Shown in pieces: positions 27,771 through 37,165 of a DNA stretch of 64,000 nt. Source of the stretch: Tildeniella torsiva UHER 1998/13D (lineage in GTDB: Bacteria; Cyanobacteriota; Cyanobacteriia; Phormidesmidales; Phormidesmidaceae). The stretch covers positions 1 through 64,000 of the forward strand of contig JAHHIH010000019.1 in the NCBI GenBank assembly GCA_019358835.1. Reading direction: 5' to 3'. How positions within the stretch are numbered: the stretch's first letter is position 1; every line of letters starts with the position of its first letter. Below the pieces are notes generated by a model, which had not been told where the DNA came from, ran no database searches, and was given only the letters and a program-made list of their open reading frames with translations. The position numbers and the translations under genes are program-made.

Positions 27771-30311
27771 ATGGCCGACCAACTCGACATTCTCGCCTCT
27801 GGGCAAATTGTGCCTACCTCGCTCCACACCGAGGTGCAGCGGTCGTACCTGGAATACGCCATGAGCGTGATCGTGGGCCGGGCTTTGCCCGACGTGCGCG
27901 ACGGCCTCAAACCGGTGCACCGCCGCATTCTCTACGCCATGCACGAGCTGGGGCTGACCCCCGATCGCCCCTACCGCAAATGTGCCCGCGTGGTGGGCGA
28001 CGTGCTGGGTAAATACCACCCCCACGGTGACCAGGCGGTGTACGAGGCCCTGGTGCGCATGGTGCAGACTTTCTCTAGCCGCTACCCGCTGCTGGATGGC
28101 CACGGCAACTTTGGCTCGGTCGATAATGACCCCCCGGCGGCCATGCGCTACACCGAGACGCGCCTGTCGCCGATCAGCAACGAGGCCATGCTGACCGACA
28201 TCAGCGAAGCCCTGGTTGACTTTAGCGACAACTTTGACAGCTCCCAGCAGGAACCGGTGGTGCTGCCCACCCAGCTGCCCAACCTGCTGCTCAACGGGTC
28301 TTCGGGCATTGCCGTGGGCATGGCCACCAACATTCCGCCCCACAACATGGGCGAGGTGATCGATGGCCTGGTGGCGATGATCGATCGCCCTGCTATTACC
28401 GATGACGAGCTGTTTCGCCTGATCCCCGGCCCTGACTTCCCCACCGGGGGCGAGATTATCGGCACCGAGGGCATTCTCGACGCCTACCGCACCGGGCGGG
28501 GCAGCATCCCGATTCGCGGCATTTGCCAGTTTGAAGAAGTGCATCCCGGACGGGGTCGCCAGCGGCGCAACGCAATTATTGTCACCGAGCTGCCCTACCA
28601 GGTGAATAAGGCGGGGTGGATTGAGAAAATTGCCCAGCTGGTGAATGCCGGTCGGCTGGAGGGCATTGCCGATATTCGCGATGAGAGCGATCGCGACGGC
28701 ATGCGGGTCGTCATCGAACTCAAGCGCGACACTCCAGCCCAGCGGGTGCTGCAAGACCTCTACCGCACTACGCCTCTACAGACCAATTTTGGCGTGATTA
28801 TGCTGGCGCTGGATGACGGCCAGCCTCGCCAGATGCCCCTGCGCGACGTGATGCAGGCATTTCTTGATTTTCGTGAAATCACCCTCACCCGCCACTACCA
28901 GCACCAGCTCGAAAAAACCGAGGCCAAGCTGCACATCACCGAGGGCCTGCTCACCGCGCTGAATAACCTGGATGCGATCATCGACATTCTGCGCAACGCC
29001 CCCGACGGCACCACCGCCAAGCAGACCTTTCAGCAGCAGTTTGACCTCAGCGAGCGTCAGTCAGACGCGATTTTGGCCATGCCCCTGCGCAAACTCACCG
29101 GCATGGAGCGCCAAGGCCTCGCCACCGAAGCCGACGAACTCACCCAGCGGCGCAACGAGCTGAACCGGCTGCTGAGCGATCGCAGCGAACTGCTCAAGGG
29201 AATGAAAAAAGAGCTGCGATCGCTGAAGAAAAAGTTCAACGACCCCCGCCGCACCCGCATTCAAACCGACGCCGAACGGGCCGAAGAATCGCAGCAGGTC
29301 GAAGAAATCATCGCCGAAACCGTCGAAGAAGCCGCCGTGGTGGAATTCACCCAAAAGGGGTACGTGCGCCGGTTTTTGCAAAAATCCTACCAGCGGCGGC
29401 AGGCTCGCCTAGAGGTTGACACCAACCCCAAACTCCATGAAGCCGAAGACGACCCGGTGGTGCAGGTCGAACCCGCCCTCACCACCCAAGAGGCGCTCAC
29501 CCTCACCCGCGATGGCCGCGCCTTCACCGTGGCGGTAGAGGCTATTCCCAACAATCCGCGCCAGGGCAAGGGATCGCCCCTGGTCAATCTGCTGCCGGGT
29601 TCGGTGCCACCCGCCGCCGATGCGATCGTGGCGCAGTTCATCATCCGCGACGACCTGCTGGAGCACGATCTCATCCTCGTCACCCGCAAGGGCAAAATTA
29701 AGCGCGCCCCGCTCCAAGAGTTCACCAACCTCACCGGGCGCGGCCTGACGGCGATCAAGGTCAAAGACGGCGATGAGCTGGCCCACGTCACCCTGGCCGA
29801 ACTGGGCGATGACCTGGTGCTGGGCACGACTGGCGGGCGACTGCTGCGCTTCCCTATCGATGACGACAATCTCCAGGTGATGGGTCGAGCAGCCCAGGGG
29901 CCCCAGGGCATTCGCATGGGCAAAACCGAAACCCTGGCGGGCTGCGTAGCGGTGCAGTCGAGCAAAGATTGCCTGATGCTGGTAACGGCGGCGGGCTACG
30001 CCAAACGCCTGCCGGTAGAGGGACTAAGGGTGGCCAAGCGCGGCGATATTGGCACCCAGTCCTTCCAGTTCAGCCTGAAAACCGATAGCCTGGTGGCCAT
30101 GCTGCCCGCCGTGCCGAAGGAGTCGGTAACGGTATGGACGAGTGCTGACCGCACCGCCGTTATCCCCGTCGATTCGGTGCCGCGCCAGGGGCGAACCGGG
30201 GAGAGCGATCGCATCGTCAAACCCAACAAAGGCGAAACCATCACCCAGGTGCGTCGTGTGACTGGGCCGGAACCAGACACTAGCAATGGGGCAATATCAG
30301 AGGAAAGATAG
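27771..30311 (+). CDS. DNA gyrase / topoisomerase IV subunit A
   Basis: An 846-residue type IIA topoisomerase A subunit. The breakage-reunion domain starts [28 protein letters not shown], with the DNA-linking Tyr at residue 127 in AMRYTE. A coiled-coil tower covers about 370-500. A C-terminal beta-pinwheel starts near 535. I do not find the canonical gyrase box QRRGGKG; the nearest is NPRQGKG near residue 600, so a ParC-like role is possible. Cyanobacteria usually have two such paralogues. Length is normal. It starts at ATG 27771. Confidence 0.9.
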   Translation: MADQLDILASGQIVPTSLHTEVQRSYLEYAMSVIVGRALPDVRDGLKPVHRRILYAMHELGLTPDRPYRKCARVVGDVLGKYHPHGDQAVYEALVRMVQTFSSRYPLLDGHGNFGSVDNDPPAAMRYTETRLSPISNEAMLTDISEALVDFSDNFDSSQQEPVVLPTQLPNLLLNGSSGIAVGMATNIPPHNMGEVIDGLVAMIDRPAITDDELFRLIPGPDFPTGGEIIGTEGILDAYRTGRGSIPIRGICQFEEVHPGRGRQRRNAIIVTELPYQVNKAGWIEKIAQLVNAGRLEGIADIRDESDRDGMRVVIELKRDTPAQRVLQDLYRTTPLQTNFGVIMLALDDGQPRQMPLRDVMQAFLDFREITLTRHYQHQLEKTEAKLHITEGLLTALNNLDAIIDILRNAPDGTTAKQTFQQQFDLSERQSDAILAMPLRKLTGMERQGLATEADELTQRRNELNRLLSDRSELLKGMKKELRSLKKKFNDPRRTRIQTDAERAEESQQVEEIIAETVEEAAVVEFTQKGYVRRFLQKSYQRRQARLEVDTNPKLHEAEDDPVVQVEPALTTQEALTLTRDGRAFTVAVEAIPNNPRQGKGSPLVNLLPGSVPPAADAIVAQFIIRDDLLEHDLILVTRKGKIKRAPLQEFTNLTGRGLTAIKVKDGDELAHVTLAELGDDLVLGTTGGRLLRFPIDDDNLQVMGRAAQGPQGIRMGKTETLAGCVAVQSSKDCLMLVTAAGYAKRLPVEGLRVAKRGDIGTQSFQFSLKTDSLVAMLPAVPKESVTVWTSADRTAVIPVDSVPRQGRTGESDRIVKPNKGETITQVRRVTGPEPDTSNGAISEER

Positions 30312-30397
30312 GATAGATTTGTAGAGCCAGCCTTGGTTCTGGGTTCAACATCTTTCGACTGCCCAATGTTTGATTTAGGTAGAAGTGGGGTCACGCA

Positions 30398-30637
30398 ATG
30401 GAAGCGGTTGAATTCGAAGTCAATATCAAAAATGGCAGCATCGAAGTTCCGGTTGCCTACCGTTTTGGCTTAGTCGAAGGCGGTAAAGTTAAAGTCATTC
30501 TGCTCATGCCTCGAAACGCTGAGTCGATTCGAGCGGTGAAAGCACTGTTCAAAGAAACCCAGGCTTTACCCCAAGCTCAAACGATTACCGAGGACGAAAT
30601 TGCAGCTGAAATTGCTGCCTACCGGGCGGGGCAGTGA
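30398..30637 (+). CDS. Antitoxin-like protein of a second PIN toxin pair
   Basis: A 79-residue protein. The start EFEVNIKNGSIEVPVAY resembles the small beta-rich antitoxin family found next to PIN genes in cyanobacteria. The C-terminal helix EDEIAAEIAAYRAGQ is typical of the toxin-binding tail. It overlaps the toxin gene by four bases (GTGA), so the pair is translationally coupled. Confidence 0.7.
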   Translation: MEAVEFEVNIKNGSIEVPVAYRFGLVEGGKVKVILLMPRNAESIRAVKALFKETQALPQAQTITEDEIAAEIAAYRAGQ

Positions 30638-31047
30638 AGGTTGTCATTGACACAAATGTCTTGATCTCTGCTGTCTTACGCAATCGCGATCCCGAAGCTG
30701 TCATCGTCTTTGTGCTAGAGCAGGATGACTTTACCCGGATTGTTTCGGAAGACATTCTAATCGAATACAGAAATGTTCTTGCCCGTAAACGGTTAGGGAT
30801 CCCTGATTTAATACAACAGCACTGGCTTCAGCTAATCAGTTCCCTGACGTCTATCGTTTCGGTAGATCAGACCATTCGCTTTCCACGAGACCCGAAAGAC
30901 GCTAAATTTTTGGCTTGTGCCCTGTCTGCTAGAGCTGAATTTTTGATTACTGGCGATCGCGATTTTTCAGAAGCCCAACGCCTAGTGTCAACGACAATCC
31001 TATCTGTATCCCAGTTCAAGCGTCTCGTCTGTGACAGTTACTCATAG
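30634..31047 (+). CDS. PIN-domain toxin (COG1569-type)
   Basis: A 137-residue nuclease of the putative-toxin PIN family. Visible active-site acids are D6 in VIDTNVLISA, Glu in EDILIEYRNVL near 44, Asp in DPKDAKFLACAL near 90, and Asp in ITGDRDF near 108. The GTG start sits inside the antitoxin stop. It is a second TA module in the same 6 kb stretch and unlike the first in family. Confidence 0.87.
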   Translation: MKVVIDTNVLISAVLRNRDPEAVIVFVLEQDDFTRIVSEDILIEYRNVLARKRLGIPDLIQQHWLQLISSLTSIVSVDQTIRFPRDPKDAKFLACALSARAEFLITGDRDFSEAQRLVSTTILSVSQFKRLVCDSYS

Positions 31048-31091
31048 CGTAAATCTATCCACCCTCTACCCACTCATTTTTTACCTCCCCC

Positions 31092-32396
31092 GTGGCCCAA
31101 GTTGCAATTGAAAACGTCTACAAAACCTTTCCCAAGTCTCGCCAAGCCCACGAGGCCGAGACGGCTTTAGAAGCCGACCACGAGGCGGCGGCGGTACTTA
31201 AGCGCATCAACCTCACCATCAACGACGGCGAATTTATGGTGCTAGTCGGCCCCTCAGGCTGCGGCAAAAGCACCCTGCTGCGGCTGATCTCGGGGCTGGA
31301 GGAGATTACTGGGGGAAGCATTTGGGTGGGCGATCGCAAGGTCAACGACCTGCCCCCCAAGCAGCGCGACACCGCCATGGTCTTCCAGAGCTACGCCCTC
31401 TACCCCCACCTGACGGTCTACGACAACCTCGCCTTTGGCCTGCGCCGCATGGGAGCCGATCTCGAAACTTCCCTGCCCGAGCTAGGCGAAAAGCCTCTCC
31501 CCCTCAGCGATTCTCCCGCCAACCAGGAGCTAGATCGCCTGCTCACCCAAAGCCGCTGGTGGGAAAAGCCCTTGGTTTCCATCACTCGCAGGCTGCCCCC
31601 CGGCCTGCGCTACGTGTCTGACGCCGAGCGGCTGATCGACGATCGCGTGCGGGCCGTAGCCAAAATGCTGCAAATCGACCTACTGCTCAACCGCCAGCCC
31701 CGGCAGCTCTCCGGCGGGCAAAAACAGCGGGTGGCCCTGGGCCGCGCTATGGCCCGCAACCCCCAGGTGTTTTTGATGGATGAACCCCTCTCTAACCTGG
31801 ATGCCAAACTGCGGATGGAAACCCGCGCCCAGATTGTCAATCTCCAGCGGCAGCTGGGTATTACCACCATCTATGTCACCCACGACCAGGTGGAAGCCAT
31901 GACCATGGGCCACCGCATCGCCGTGATGAACCAGGGCCAGATTCAGCAGGTGGCCACGCCGCTCGATCTCTACAACCGCCCCGCCAACCGCTTTGTGGCT
32001 GGGTTCATTGGTTCCCCGCCGATGAATTTTATCGCCGTACAGGTGCAGGCTCCGTTTTTGCTGGTGCACCCCGAGTTTCGCCTATCGCTGCCCAGCGACT
32101 GGGACGAGCGCCTGCTGCCCCACGACAACCGCGATGTGCTGCTGGGCATTCGCCCCGAACACCTCAGCTTGGCCCTGCCCGCGCCCAAAAACATTCTCGG
32201 CCACATCACTCATCTAGAGGCCCTGGGCAGCGAAACCTACCTGACGGTGCAGACCGAGCAACTGACGCTGCTGGCCAAAATTCCCCCCGACGAGGTGGTG
32301 CGCATAGGGGATGAGGTCTGGCTGGCGATCGCCCCCGAAAAAGCCCACCTGTTTGACCCTGCCACCGAAGACTCTCTCTGGGCAAACTCTAACTAA
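31092..32396 (+). CDS. MalK/UgpC-like ABC ATPase with a large internal insertion
   Basis: A 434-residue ABC ATPase. Walker A GPSGCGKST is at 53-61, Q-loop near 97-104, signature LSGGQ at 206-210 and Walker B FLMDEP near 227-232. About 65 extra residues lie between the Q-loop and the signature (about 119-183), holding SRWWEKPLVS and PPGLRYVSDAERL. A further insert of about 18 residues precedes Walker A (17-34). The C-terminal TOBE/OB region has LGIRPEHL. No permease is adjacent, so it may serve several importers. The start is GTG 31092. Confidence 0.88.
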   Translation: MAQVAIENVYKTFPKSRQAHEAETALEADHEAAAVLKRINLTINDGEFMVLVGPSGCGKSTLLRLISGLEEITGGSIWVGDRKVNDLPPKQRDTAMVFQSYALYPHLTVYDNLAFGLRRMGADLETSLPELGEKPLPLSDSPANQELDRLLTQSRWWEKPLVSITRRLPPGLRYVSDAERLIDDRVRAVAKMLQIDLLLNRQPRQLSGGQKQRVALGRAMARNPQVFLMDEPLSNLDAKLRMETRAQIVNLQRQLGITTIYVTHDQVEAMTMGHRIAVMNQGQIQQVATPLDLYNRPANRFVAGFIGSPPMNFIAVQVQAPFLLVHPEFRLSLPSDWDERLLPHDNRDVLLGIRPEHLSLALPAPKNILGHITHLEALGSETYLTVQTEQLTLLAKIPPDEVVRIGDEVWLAIAPEKAHLFDPATEDSLWANSN

Positions 32397-32726
32397 CCTT
32401 AATCCGTTCGCTGCTTTGAACAGCCCTCGATTGCAGCGAAGAGTATCTCTGTGAAGGCGAAATGAGCCATTACATGCGCTCCTATGCCTCCGATGCCATC
32501 TCAGAACTCGACCGATTATTCAGTCCCTCTGGCCCGACAATCGCCGCCGAAATTGATTGCTGTGTGGCAGCCCTCTCTGACCCAAAACGCATCCAGCGGG
32601 GTAGCTCTCAAAGAATGCTCCTTCAGCTCAGAGAAAGCAGCCATCCAATCCTCAATTCTCATCCATCTGCCGGTATAATTCACCCGGTTATACCCCACAG
32701 CGATCGCAATCTCCGGAGGCTGCCTG
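32397..32726. other. Spacer with no firm gene upstream of the amino-acid-binding protein gene
   Basis: About 330 bases. A forward frame (32462-32788) and a reverse frame (32516-32866) are open, but both overlap the signal-peptide region of the next gene. The reverse frame reads with protein-like composition between about 32516 and 32720 (IAIAVGYNRVNYTGRWMRIE), so a decayed or small gene is possible. A good Shine-Dalgarno, GGAGG at 32715-32719, serves the downstream gene. Confidence 0.4.
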
Positions 32727-33530
32727 ATGACGGTGTTTTCTATATTTTTTCGCCGTCGGTGGGTGTGCTCGGCCCTAGTGGCGGGTAGTCTAGCGGTCGC
32801 CATAACCACTCTGCCTGGCCTTAGCCAAACCACCGGGCCAGCCTCTGTCACCCTCACCGCGGGCACCGAAGCCGACTACGTGCCCTTTGCCTACCAGTAC
32901 GCAGGTGACCCACCCAGCGGCATTGTGGGGTTTGATATCGAAGTGGCCAAGGTCATTACCGAGCGTTTAGGGCTTGACTTTACCCTGCAAGAACAACCCT
33001 TCGAGACCCTACTGCCAGCCCTACAGGCAGGAGAGCTAGATTTTGCGATCGCTGCCATTACCCCGACCGCCGAGCGGGCCGCCCTGGTGGATTTTTCAAA
33101 CCCCTATTTTGAATCGCGCTTGGCGCTTGTATCGCGGCGATCGCACCCTCTGCGCACCCTGGCCGACCTCCCAGGGGCCACAGTTGCCGTCCAGAGCGGC
33201 AGCATTCAGCAGCAGGCCGTCCTAGAGCTGCAAGCCAAGGGTGGCGATATGGAGATCCAGGCCTTTGAGCATGTCAACGAGATGGTTGAGGCCGTTCGCA
33301 CCCAGGCTGTGGATGTGGCGTTTTTAGAAGAACTGGTGGCCGAAGCCTATTTAGAAAACAACCCCACCCTCGAATTTGACGTTCTGGGGGAACTGCCCCC
33401 CATGCCCGTTGCGATCGCGTTTCCCCAGGGGTCGCCCTATGTGGAGTCGTTTAACCAGGTCATTGAAGAGCTGAAAGCCAGCGGTGAACTCGACCTACTG
33501 GCGCGCCAGTGGTTTACCGGCAATCCTTGA
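32727..33530 (+). CDS. Amino acid-type ABC transporter substrate-binding protein (SBP_bac_3)
   Basis: A 267-residue periplasmic binding protein of family 3. An N-terminal signal peptide (about 1-35) ends near ALVAGSLAVAITTLPGLSQ. The binding domain has PSGIVGFDIEVAKVITERLGLDFTLQEQPFETLLPALQAGELDFAIAAITPTAERAALVDFSNPYF, the hallmark of polar amino acid binding proteins. A GGAGG site seven bases upstream fixes ATG 32727. No partner permease or ATPase is adjacent. Confidence 0.9.
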   Translation: MTVFSIFFRRRWVCSALVAGSLAVAITTLPGLSQTTGPASVTLTAGTEADYVPFAYQYAGDPPSGIVGFDIEVAKVITERLGLDFTLQEQPFETLLPALQAGELDFAIAAITPTAERAALVDFSNPYFESRLALVSRRSHPLRTLADLPGATVAVQSGSIQQQAVLELQAKGGDMEIQAFEHVNEMVEAVRTQAVDVAFLEELVAEAYLENNPTLEFDVLGELPPMPVAIAFPQGSPYVESFNQVIEELKASGELDLLARQWFTGNP

Positions 33531-33588
33531 AAAGCTCAATTGGGTTGCCGATAACCGGTTTCCTAGCCCACCTATATCAAGTCAAAGA

Positions 33589-34794
33589 CTATACCGGATG
33601 GAAGAAAAATGAAGCGCCGAGAATGGCGAAGGTGGAGAGCAGCAGCACCCCCTCCAGCCAGTTCGATTTGCCATCCTGGCTAATCAGGTTGACCACGGCG
33701 ACGGCGATCACCACCGCGATCGCCTCAAAGGGGCCAAAGTTCAAATCCATTGGCTGGCCAATAAAGTAGCCGATGATCACCAGAATGGGGGCCACCAGCA
33801 GGGCCACTAACAGGCTCGACCCCATGGCGATCGACACTGACAAATCCATGTTGTTCTTTACGGCCATGCGCACGGCGGTGACATACTCCGCTGCGCCGCC
33901 CACTAGGGGCAGCAAAATCACCCCGGTAAACAGGTCGGTCAGCCCCAGCATGGTGGCTGTTTCTTCCACCGCGCCGACAAAAATTTCTGACTCAACCGCC
34001 ACCCCAATGGTGGCCGCCAGAAGCACCCCTAGCCAAAGCGCCACGTTGGGCTTTTCCCCTTCACCATGCTCGCCTGCGCCGTGAGCGCTCTCAGCATCGC
34101 TCACCCCCACGTCGTAGAGGTAGCTGTGGGTCTTGAGAGAAAACAGCAGCGTTAGCCCGTAGACCACAATCATCACCACCGCCACGGTCAGCGACAGGCG
34201 GCTAATGGCGGTCGGCTCCACGATGTTTGAGGTGTTGATCACCATGGCGGGCAGCACGATCGCCGTCACCGCCAGGGCCATGGTGCTGCCGTTGATGCCC
34301 GCGACGTTTTGGTTAAACTCCTGCTCTTTGTAGCGCAGCCCGCCAAAGAACATCGAAAGCCCCAAGACCAGCAGCAGGTTGGCCAAAATCGACCCGGTAA
34401 TGCTGGCCTTGACGATATCGATCAGCCCAGCTTTAAGGGCCACCAGGGCAATAATCAGCTCGGTGGCGTTGCCAAAGACGGCGTTGATTAAGCCGCCAAT
34501 GGTTGGCCCAGTGACTACGGCCAGCTCTTCGGTAGCAGTGCTCAGCCAAATCGCCAGGGGCACAATGGCCAATGCCGACAGCCCAAACACCGTTAGAGCA
34601 CCCCACTCCAGCCGTTCTGCTGCGATCGAGATTGGAATGAAGAGCAGCAGCCCCAGAGAGACAATATTTTTTATCGACATAGATAACCAGCCAAAGGGAG
34701 AGATGGAGAATCCAGACGTAATAGTACCCTCATACAGCTCTGGAGTCAGGGTGGATTCACTCTTGGGAGTGGACTGTTGACTGTGTTTCAGCAC
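33589..34794 (-). CDS. cax: Calcium/proton exchanger (CaxA type)
   Basis: A 401-residue inner membrane antiporter with about eleven helices and an acidic loop (DAESAHGAGEHGEGEKP) near the middle. The two alpha repeats are visible: GNATELIIALVALK and GGAAEYVTAVRMAVKNNMDLSVSIAMGSS. It exports Ca2+ in exchange for protons and helps with alkaline or salt stress. The protein has an extra 45 N-terminal residues. The gene lies nine bases after the KaiB-like gene on the same strand and could belong to the pilT transcript. Confidence 0.93.
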   Translation of the reverse strand: MLKHSQQSTPKSESTLTPELYEGTITSGFSISPFGWLSMSIKNIVSLGLLLFIPISIAAERLEWGALTVFGLSALAIVPLAIWLSTATEELAVVTGPTIGGLINAVFGNATELIIALVALKAGLIDIVKASITGSILANLLLVLGLSMFFGGLRYKEQEFNQNVAGINGSTMALAVTAIVLPAMVINTSNIVEPTAISRLSLTVAVVMIVVYGLTLLFSLKTHSYLYDVGVSDAESAHGAGEHGEGEKPNVALWLGVLLAATIGVAVESEIFVGAVEETATMLGLTDLFTGVILLPLVGGAAEYVTAVRMAVKNNMDLSVSIAMGSSLLVALLVAPILVIIGYFIGQPMDLNFGPFEAIAVVIAVAVVNLISQDGKSNWLEGVLLLSTFAILGASFFFHPV

Positions 34795-34803
34795 TCAGTT
34801 TAG

Positions 34804-35586
34804 CTACCCCGCCAGCAGTAGCCTCATCTGTTCCTGACTGAGAACGCTGCCCACCACCCGGCGCACGGGTTCTGGAGAAACCTGAATCAGCGTTGGGGTA
34901 GCGGTAATGTGGGCGGCTTCGGCCTCGGCGGGGTGGGTGGTCACGTCGATCACCTGGAGCGTGTAGGCACCGGGCAGGGTGGACTCTAGGGTACTGTACA
35001 AAAACCGCAGCATCTTTTCGGTAATGGCGGTGTCGGTGCTGCTGACGAAAAGCTTAAAGGCGTGGTTTTGGGGGAGGGGATCGAGCAGCGCCAGGGGTGT
35101 TTCAATCCCACTGGCGGGGGGACGGGGCGCGGCGATCGCCTGCTCCACGCGCATCACCAACTCATGACATTCCCACAGCTGGGGAAAGGTGGACTGGTAT
35201 GACTCGATCAGCGCCACCGAGCATTCTTCAGCGTTGGTGTAGTTGGGCTGCCACTGCAAGCTGTCGAGGCCAAACAGGGCATTGAGCAGCGGCTGAAACC
35301 TCAGGGCGCGGGGGTAGGCCTCGGCGACGGTCACCGGGGTTTGGGTGGTGGGGTTAACCCAGCGGTCTACGGTGGCCGTAAAGCAGGGCAGCAAAAAATA
35401 GGGCGGCTCCGACAGCCCTAGGTGGGTCTGTAGCGCCGTACAGAGATCGATGTGCCAGTGGGCTCGCTTTTGCTCGTCGATGCAGTAGACGCAGTCGCCC
35501 CTAGGGGTAAACAGGGCAATACCCTTGAAGCTAGAAGCGACTGCACCAACTGCTGGCTCAGCCAGGGTGCCGTTAGACACGGCCAC
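34804..35586 (-). CDS. Two-domain protein with a C-terminal KaiB-like domain
   Basis: A 260-residue soluble protein. Residues about 175-258 match the KaiB/SasA thioredoxin-like sensory domain: HAFKLFVSSTDTAITEKMLRFLY, YTLQVIDVTTHPAEAEA, then the cis-proline loop ITATPTLIQVSPEPVRRVVG. Residues 20-150 form a separate, probably alpha-beta domain with CVYC at 32-35; I do not recognise it. KaiB proteins change fold to bind KaiC, and the SasA domain binds KaiC without changing fold. The start overlaps the pilT stop by 14 bases, so it is made from the same message as PilT. A clock-related or pilus-related role is inference. Confidence 0.75.
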   Translation of the reverse strand: MAVSNGTLAEPAVGAVASSFKGIALFTPRGDCVYCIDEQKRAHWHIDLCTALQTHLGLSEPPYFLLPCFTATVDRWVNPTTQTPVTVAEAYPRALRFQPLLNALFGLDSLQWQPNYTNAEECSVALIESYQSTFPQLWECHELVMRVEQAIAAPRPPASGIETPLALLDPLPQNHAFKLFVSSTDTAITEKMLRFLYSTLESTLPGAYTLQVIDVTTHPAEAEAAHITATPTLIQVSPEPVRRVVGSVLSQEQMRLLLAG

Positions 35587-36949
35587 GCAGCATTTGGGCC
35601 ATCTCGTTTTGCTTGGGCGACATTTCCAGCGCGGTCTCTTCGGTGATGCGCCCCGACTCGTAGAGGGCGTAGAGCGACTGGTTCATGGTGCACATGCCGT
35701 CGAAGGTACATTTGGGAATCAGCGCTTCGACTTCGTCGAGCTGGCCCCGCAGAATGTAGTCTTTGATGGCGTCGGTGTTGATCAAAATGTCGTGGAAGGC
35801 GGCCCGCTTGCCGTCGGTGGTGCGGCAGAGACCCTGGGCAATTACCGCCACCAGCGACTCAGCCAACGAGACCCGCACCGGGGCCTGCTGCTCGGGTTCG
35901 TAGAGGTTGAGAATCCGCTCTACGGTTTTGACGGCGCTGTTGGTGTGCAGGGTGCCCATCACCAGGTGACCCGTCTGAGCCGCTTTGAGGGCGGTGTTGA
36001 CGGTCTCTTTGTCCCGCATTTCCCCCACCAGAATGATGTCCGGGTCTTCCCGCAGCGAGGCCTTGAGGGCGTTGTCGAACTTCTGGGTGTGCATGCCCAC
36101 TTCCCGCTGTTTGACCAGCGATCGCTTACTGGTGTGCACAAATTCCACCGGGTCTTCGATGGTGATAATGTTTTTGGGCATTTCGGTGTTGACGTAGTCA
36201 ATCATCGCCGCCATGGTGGTCGACTTACCCGAGCCCGTCGGCCCCGTCACCAGCACCAGACCCTTGTGGTAGTGGCACACATCCCGAAAGATGGGCGAGA
36301 ACCCCAGCTGGTCGAGGGTGAGAATTTTCACCGGAATCAGACGCAGCACCATGGCCGGGCCGCGCAGGGAATCAAAGATGTTGATCCGGATGCGGGTGAA
36401 GTCGTACTGGGCGGCGCCGTCAAAGTCCATGGTTTGGCGAAATTCTTGGATTTCGTCGGGCTTGAGAATTTCCCCCAGCCAAGAATAGAAGGTAGCTTCG
36501 TCGGTGACCGGGTATTCGGTAGTTGAAATATCGCCGCGATCGCGGAAGCGCGGAATCTCCCCCACCCCCATGTGAATGTCTGAAAAACCCTTGTCGAAGG
36601 CCTCGCGCACAATTTTTTCAAGGGTCAGCCCACCGCTCACCTTTAGGGTCTCTGCCGCCTTAGGCATCGGCGGTGGTGAGGCCGGCCGGTGGCGTGCCTG
36701 ACCCGGTGCCGGTGCCTGGGCCGCAGGGGGAGCCTGTGGGGCCGCTGCCGCAGGGGGCTGGCCTACCGGGGCCTGACGCACTGCCTGAGCTTGACCAGCT
36801 GCCGCCTGGGCTGCCGCTTGCCCTGCGGCCCGAGCAGCCGCCTGAGCCCGAGCCTGGGCTGAGGCCTGGGCCTGGGCTGCCGTCTGGGGCGGTGGGGGCG
36901 GGGGCGGGGGTGCAGGTTGGGCCCCAGGGGCGTTGGGTAACTCAGCCAT
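35573..36949 (-). CDS. pilT: Type IV pilus retraction ATPase PilT with low-complexity N-terminus
   Basis: A hexameric AAA-like ATPase that retracts type IV pili. Walker A GPTGSGKST lies near residue 236-244, Asp-box and Walker B ILVGEMRDKETV follow, and the His box is GHLVMGTLHTNSAV. The C-terminal end has AIRDxxLRG-like and SPKQNEMAQML motifs. Its first 95 residues are rich in Pro, Ala and Gln, with a run of eight prolines, and are absent from E. coli-like PilT. I prefer ATG 36949, which has GGAG nine bases upstream; ATG 36964 is also open. It precedes the KaiB-like gene. Confidence 0.93.
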   Translation of the reverse strand: MAELPNAPGAQPAPPPPPPPPQTAAQAQASAQARAQAAARAAGQAAAQAAAGQAQAVRQAPVGQPPAAAAPQAPPAAQAPAPGQARHRPASPPPMPKAAETLKVSGGLTLEKIVREAFDKGFSDIHMGVGEIPRFRDRGDISTTEYPVTDEATFYSWLGEILKPDEIQEFRQTMDFDGAAQYDFTRIRINIFDSLRGPAMVLRLIPVKILTLDQLGFSPIFRDVCHYHKGLVLVTGPTGSGKSTTMAAMIDYVNTEMPKNIITIEDPVEFVHTSKRSLVKQREVGMHTQKFDNALKASLREDPDIILVGEMRDKETVNTALKAAQTGHLVMGTLHTNSAVKTVERILNLYEPEQQAPVRVSLAESLVAVIAQGLCRTTDGKRAAFHDILINTDAIKDYILRGQLDEVEALIPKCTFDGMCTMNQSLYALYESGRITEETALEMSPKQNEMAQMLRGRV

Positions 36950-37165
36950 AAAAGGGTTCTCCATGATGGACTCGACAGCGACAGGTACAACAGCTGGGCA
37001 GGGTTTACCCGTGGAATACAGTCAGGTTGCCCACATTGGGTGCAGAACTTAGCTAGCCCATCACCTGCGGCGATGCGATGACAGTCTAAGGAGCGATCGC
37101 AGGTTTTGCTGGGCTGGTTATAACCCCTGAGTATACAACCTGTGCCCAATTAGCATCTTAATGGG

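Noticed and set aside
27684-28754. Reverse ORF opposite the gyrA/parC start
   Set aside because: Antisense shadow of conserved coding sequence; Gly/His/Val-rich residues with no motif.
32462-32788. Forward 108-residue ORF before the amino-acid-binding protein gene
   Set aside because: Overlaps the real start at 32727 in another frame; Ser/Arg-rich with no recognisable pattern.
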